64,000 nt of DNA from Kitasatospora sp. NBC_01287 (GTDB taxonomy: Bacteria; Actinomycetota; Actinomycetes; Streptomycetales; Streptomycetaceae), in the NCBI RefSeq assembly GCF_026340565.1, contig NZ_JAPEPB010000002.1:496001-560000 (forward strand), read 5' to 3'. Position numbers and translations under genes: made by a program. Positions 61,601 through 64,000 of this stretch are shown in pieces; the first letter of the stretch is position 1, and every line of letters starts with the position of its first letter. Under the pieces are notes generated by a model. It saw only the letters and a list, made by a program, of their open reading frames with translations. It made no database searches and was not told where the DNA came from.

Positions 61601-64000
61601 GCGCGGCGCGTTGCGGTTCGCCGTCACCACCCGCCCCGCGAGCCCGGCGGCGGCGAGCACCCGCTCGACCTGCTCGGCCCCGGCCGCCACCGCGGCCATC
61701 GACCCCGGGTCCTGGCCCTCGCCGACCGCCGCCAGGATCGCGCGCGCCCGCTCGGCGCTCAGCGCGGGCAGGTCCTCGGCCGCCAGCGCGCCCGCAGCGC
61801 ACAGCGCCACCAGTTCGCCGTAACTGTGGCCGGCGGCCAGCCGCGGGCGCACGCCGGCCAGCCCCAGCAGCTCGTACGCCGCCAGTCCGGTCATGCCCAA
61901 CGCGGGCTGGGCCACCCTGGTGTCGGTCAGCGCGGCGCGCTGCCGCTCGCGCGCCTGCGGCGTGAACGCCGCCGGGGGGTGGAGCGCGTCCGCGTGGTCC
62001 CGTCCCAGGCGCAGGTGCCGCCGCACGGCGGGGAACGCCGCGAACAGCTCCGCGAACATCCCCGGGCGCTGGCTGCCCTGCCCGGGGAAGAGGAACGCCA
62101 CCTCACCCGGCGCGAGCTCGCCGGTTGCCGAACCGCTTTCTGACGACTCGTCAGCCTCGGCCAGGTGCAGACCCGCCGCCGGGTCGCTCTCCCCCGCCAG
62201 CGCCCGGCGCAGCAGCCCGGCCAGCTCGGTGAGGTCCGAGGCGACCACCGCCACCCGCACCGGCCCGGCAGCCGACTCCGCCCGCCCGGCGGCGGCCAGC
62301 GCGAGATCGCGCAGCCGCCACGGCGAGCCCGCCGTCTCCACCTGGCCCAGCAGTTCCGCCACCCCGCGCAGCGCCCGGACCAAGTCGGTGCCCCGGAAGG
62401 TGAAGAGCTCGGCCGGCCACTCCTGCAGCGCGTGCACGGGCGGCGGTCCGTCGTAACCCTGGAGCACGGCATGGAAGTTGGTGCCACCGAAGCCGAAGGC
62501 GCTCACCCCGGCCACCCGTTCGGCGGCCGGTGCGGTCCACGGCCGGGCCTCGGCGTGGAAGACGAACGGGCCGGCGCCGTCCTGCCAGGCGGGGTTCGGC
62601 CGTTCCAGGTGCAGGGTCGGCGGTTTGATCCCGGTGTGCAGCGCCAGCGAGGTCTTGATCAGCCCCGCCAGGCCGGCCGCGCACTTGGTGTGCCCGATCT
62701 GCGACTTCACCGAGCCCAGCGCGCAACTGCGGGGCGCCGCGCCCGCCTCCGTGAAGACCGCGCTCAGCGTGGCCAGTTCGGTGCGATCACCGACCACCGT
62801 CCCGGTGCCGTGCGCCTCCACCAGCCCCACGTCGGCCGGCCCGAGCCCGGCACCGCGGTAGGCGCGCTCCAGCGCCGCCCGCTGGCCCTCGGGCCGCGGC
62901 GCCGTCAGGCCCAGCGACCGCCCGTCGCTGGCGCTGCCGATGCCCTTGACCACCGCGTACACGCGGTCGCCGTCACGTTCCGCGTCCGCCAGCCGCTTGA
63001 GCACCAGGCAGCCGACCCCCTCACCGAGCACGATCCCGTCCGCCGCCGCGTCGAAGGGGCGGGAGACGCCGGTCGGCGAGAGCGCGTGCACCGAGGCGAA
63101 GAGCAGGTAGTCGTTGATCCCGTTGTGCAGGTCCGCGCCGCCGCAGAGTGCCAAGTCGCTTGTGCCCGAGATCAGTTCCTTGCACGCCACGTCCAGCGCC
63201 GCCAGCGAGGAGGCGCAGGCCGCGTCGACGGTGAAGTTGGCGCCGCCCAGGTCCAGCCGGTTGGCGATCCGCCCGGAGATGACATTGGCCAGCATGCCGG
63301 GGAAGGAGTCCTCGGTGAGCTCGGGCAACTGCTCGGCGATCGCCGCGGGCACCGCGCCGAGGTAGGCGGGCAGCACCGCCGCCAGCACACCCGCGTTGGA
63401 GAGGTCGCTGCCCGCCTCCGCGCCGAAGACGACGCTGGCGCGCGAGCGGTCGAAGGGCCGGCCGCCCTCCGCGGTGCCGGTGCTGGTGCCGGTGCCGGTG
63501 CTGGTGCCGCTGGTGCCGGTGCCGCTGGTGCCGGTGCCGGTGCCGGCGTCGTACCCGGCATCCAGCAGCGCCCGTCGCGCCGCCTCCAGCGCCAGCAGTT
63601 GCACCGGCTCGATGCTGCCCAGCGCGGCCGGCGGGATGCCGTAGTCCAGCGGGTCGAAGGGGATCCTGGGCAGGAAGCCGCCCCACTTGGACGGTGTGCG
63701 GCCCGGGTCGCCGTCCGCCGCGTGGTAGAGCGCCGGGTCCCAGCGCTCGGCCGGCACCTCGGTCACCGCGTCCACCCCGCCCACCACGTTCGCCCAGAAC
63801 GCGGGCAGGTCGGGGGCCTGCGGGAAGAAGCCCGCCATGCCGATCACCGCGATGTCCAGCGGCACGGGCTCCGGCTCCGGTGCGACGGGGCGCTGGTCGA
63901 GCAACCGCGCCAGCTCCGCGGCACGGGTGGTCAGCAGGTCGGCCGCGCCGGTGCTCACCGCGGCGTGCAGTTCGGCGAGCGTGGTGGTGGCCGAGCGCAG
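58682..64000 (-). CDS. Iterative polyketide synthase, KS-AT-ACP-KR (5' end probably beyond the window)
   Basis: A GTG at 63956-63958 is the first candidate start, giving 1,758 residues. It has no Shine-Dalgarno and the frame stays open to the edge, so the true start is probably outside. Counting from 63958: KS (about 30-490) has DAACASSLAALD, EAHGTGTVVGD and GHTKCAAGLAG. AT (about 610-925) has GHSYGELVAL. ACP (about 1130-1210) has the Ser in DLSIDSIKRTEI, the PfaA-like form. KR (about 1480-1758) has LLVGGARGITARFAATL and VLFGSIAAALGNRGQADYAAAND. Low-complexity inserts lie in the KS (Thr/Gly/Ser) and in the linkers. No enoyl reductase is present. Confidence 0.9.
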   Translation of the reverse strand: MRSATTTLAELHAAVSTGAADLLTTRAAELARLLDQRPVAPEPEPVPLDIAVIGMAGFFPQAPDLPAFWANVVGGVDAVTEVPAERWDPALYHAADGDPGRTPSKWGGFLPRIPFDPLDYGIPPAALGSIEPVQLLALEAARRALLDAGYDAGTGTGTSGTGTSGTSTGTGTSTGTAEGGRPFDRSRASVVFGAEAGSDLSNAGVLAAVLPAYLGAVPAAIAEQLPELTEDSFPGMLANVISGRIANRLDLGGANFTVDAACASSLAALDVACKELISGTSDLALCGGADLHNGINDYLLFASVHALSPTGVSRPFDAAADGIVLGEGVGCLVLKRLADAERDGDRVYAVVKGIGSASDGRSLGLTAPRPEGQRAALERAYRGAGLGPADVGLVEAHGTGTVVGDRTELATLSAVFTEAGAAPRSCALGSVKSQIGHTKCAAGLAGLIKTSLALHTGIKPPTLHLERPNPAWQDGAGPFVFHAEARPWTAPAAERVAGVSAFGFGGTNFHAVLQGYDGPPPVHALQEWPAELFTFRGTDLVRALRGVAELLGQVETAGSPWRLRDLALAAAGRAESAAGPVRVAVVASDLTELAGLLRRALAGESDPAAGLHLAEADESSESGSATGELAPGEVAFLFPGQGSQRPGMFAELFAAFPAVRRHLRLGRDHADALHPPAAFTPQARERQRAALTDTRVAQPALGMTGLAAYELLGLAGVRPRLAAGHSYGELVALCAAGALAAEDLPALSAERARAILAAVGEGQDPGSMAAVAAGAEQVERVLAAAGLAGRVVTANRNAPRQTVVSGGTAEVAEAMRLLAEAGHGVKRLPVACAFHSPLVAGAGERFAAALSDRTVRGPEFPVFSNRTAARYPADPAGVRAELAAQIGAPVRFAEQIEAMYAAGARVFVEAGPGAVLTRLVSAVLGERPHRAVALEGRRSGLPGFLDALAELAVAGVPVRTGRLLRGRDAVDPGRTRTPRRPGWTVDGQLVRTAAGELLPGALAPARPVPEALMTTREPQADGRQAAGDALVAEFLRSSREMIAAQRDVLLTHLGGAGGAPALPPVAPLATVPVAPLPLTTVPVATVPVATGAAATAPLVPTAVVPSPAAVPAVPALSGSGAAAVREQPPAPAVLGEADVLRAVVEVISERTGYPADMIEPELDLEADLSIDSIKRTEIIGRLARRLATVPGADLATLGDEEVEQLSGARTAAAITRWLTDRLAGPGATPAPSPVAPLPPDGAPAEPPAERIAEPPAVVGHEPTRLEFATVPLPAAPPVAPQSLAGRRFAVLGTDGGTDGGKNGGPDSGKDSGPVAEALAAQLAAAGAQLLALDAGHQLTEADGPVDGVLLLDPLREDGPPVLPGCVPALKSALAAAPSRLLAARTAAGTAARTAAPAGGGRADGLRGLFRTLSREYPQCTARLVEFGAEVGPEQAAAALVGELLAEDREPVVLHGPAGRQGLALVERSLGLLGSTGAGPAGDGAAEAAALGLDRDAVVLLVGGARGITARFAATLAAAARCRLELLGRTAPPQGAEDPVLGAARDRAALRTALARQGVPLAGIDRTAAALLAGREVAATLDELSALGSRARYQVVDAADPAALRQAVKEVYAEHGRLDGVVFAAGVIEDKVLAEKDPDSFRRVFATKADGARALLDALAELPSGPGFTVLFGSIAAALGNRGQADYAAANDALEELGARWAQRTGRRALTVHWGPWAPSATHGGMVSPELARDYQRRGVRLIDPGAGALALLRELAWGEPSVRSVVYTASGW

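Overview
The window is high-GC actinobacterial DNA, most likely a Streptomyces or Kitasatospora chromosome. Evidence for this: third codon positions are almost all G or C, GTG starts are frequent, gene junctions overlap by 4 bases, and the gene content is typical (murT/gatD, a SigB-type sigma factor, an OsaA-like kinase, large PKS genes). No integrase, tRNA, rRNA, insertion sequence or CRISPR array was seen.

Bases 1 to about 15,800 look like one arm of a temperate phage or related integrated element. On the minus strand, leaving the window on the left, are an HNH endonuclease, a P27-type small terminase, a small ORF and the start of the large terminase. After a ~570-base non-coding gap (a reasonable place for cos), the plus strand carries about 30 small genes. 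From 3.5 to 9.8 kb these genes are separated by a striking C-rich repeat, CACCAGGCCCCACCCC (16 copies), often preceded by a hairpin and followed by a conserved ribosome-binding site and GTG start. At 10.0-12.0 kb is a DUF6879 / XRE-DUF5753 regulatory module. At 12.8-15.4 kb is a tightly coupled operon with a protein-kinase-like enzyme, a GNAT acetyltransferase and unknown proteins.

Bases 15.9-33 kb are ordinary chromosome: a GNAT enzyme (probably leaderless), MurT-GatD (lipid II amidation, with an unusual Pro/Gln-rich extension on GatD), phosphofructokinase, a CtaG-type cytochrome oxidase assembly protein, a complete urease operon (ureABCFGD, minus strand), a phosphoribosyltransferase, catalase, CsbD, several small membrane or stress-type proteins, and a SigB/SigF-type sigma factor.

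Bases 33.4-41 kb hold signalling genes: a 1,525-residue OsaA-like hybrid histidine kinase with a tandem HAMP array and an 810-residue ANTAR/GAF/PAS/SpoIIE phosphatase. Together with the nearby sigma factor, CsbD and catalase they suggest an osmotic/general-stress region. Next come an SRPBCC protein, a gamma-carbonic anhydrase-like protein, a DUF1266 protein and a large LAL (LuxR) regulator. The LAL gene is divergent from a four-gene WXG100-like cassette (46.3-49.1 kb).

Bases 49.2-64.0 kb are a minus-strand biosynthetic operon that runs off the right edge. It has a KS-AT-ACP-KR synthase, a KS-AT-DH-PPTase synthase, a free ACP, an alpha/beta hydrolase, a glycosyltransferase, a methyltransferase and a sulfotransferase. 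The domain set resembles PUFA-synthase/hglE/enediyne-type iterative PKSs and suggests a glycosylated, methylated and possibly sulfated polyketide or lipid.
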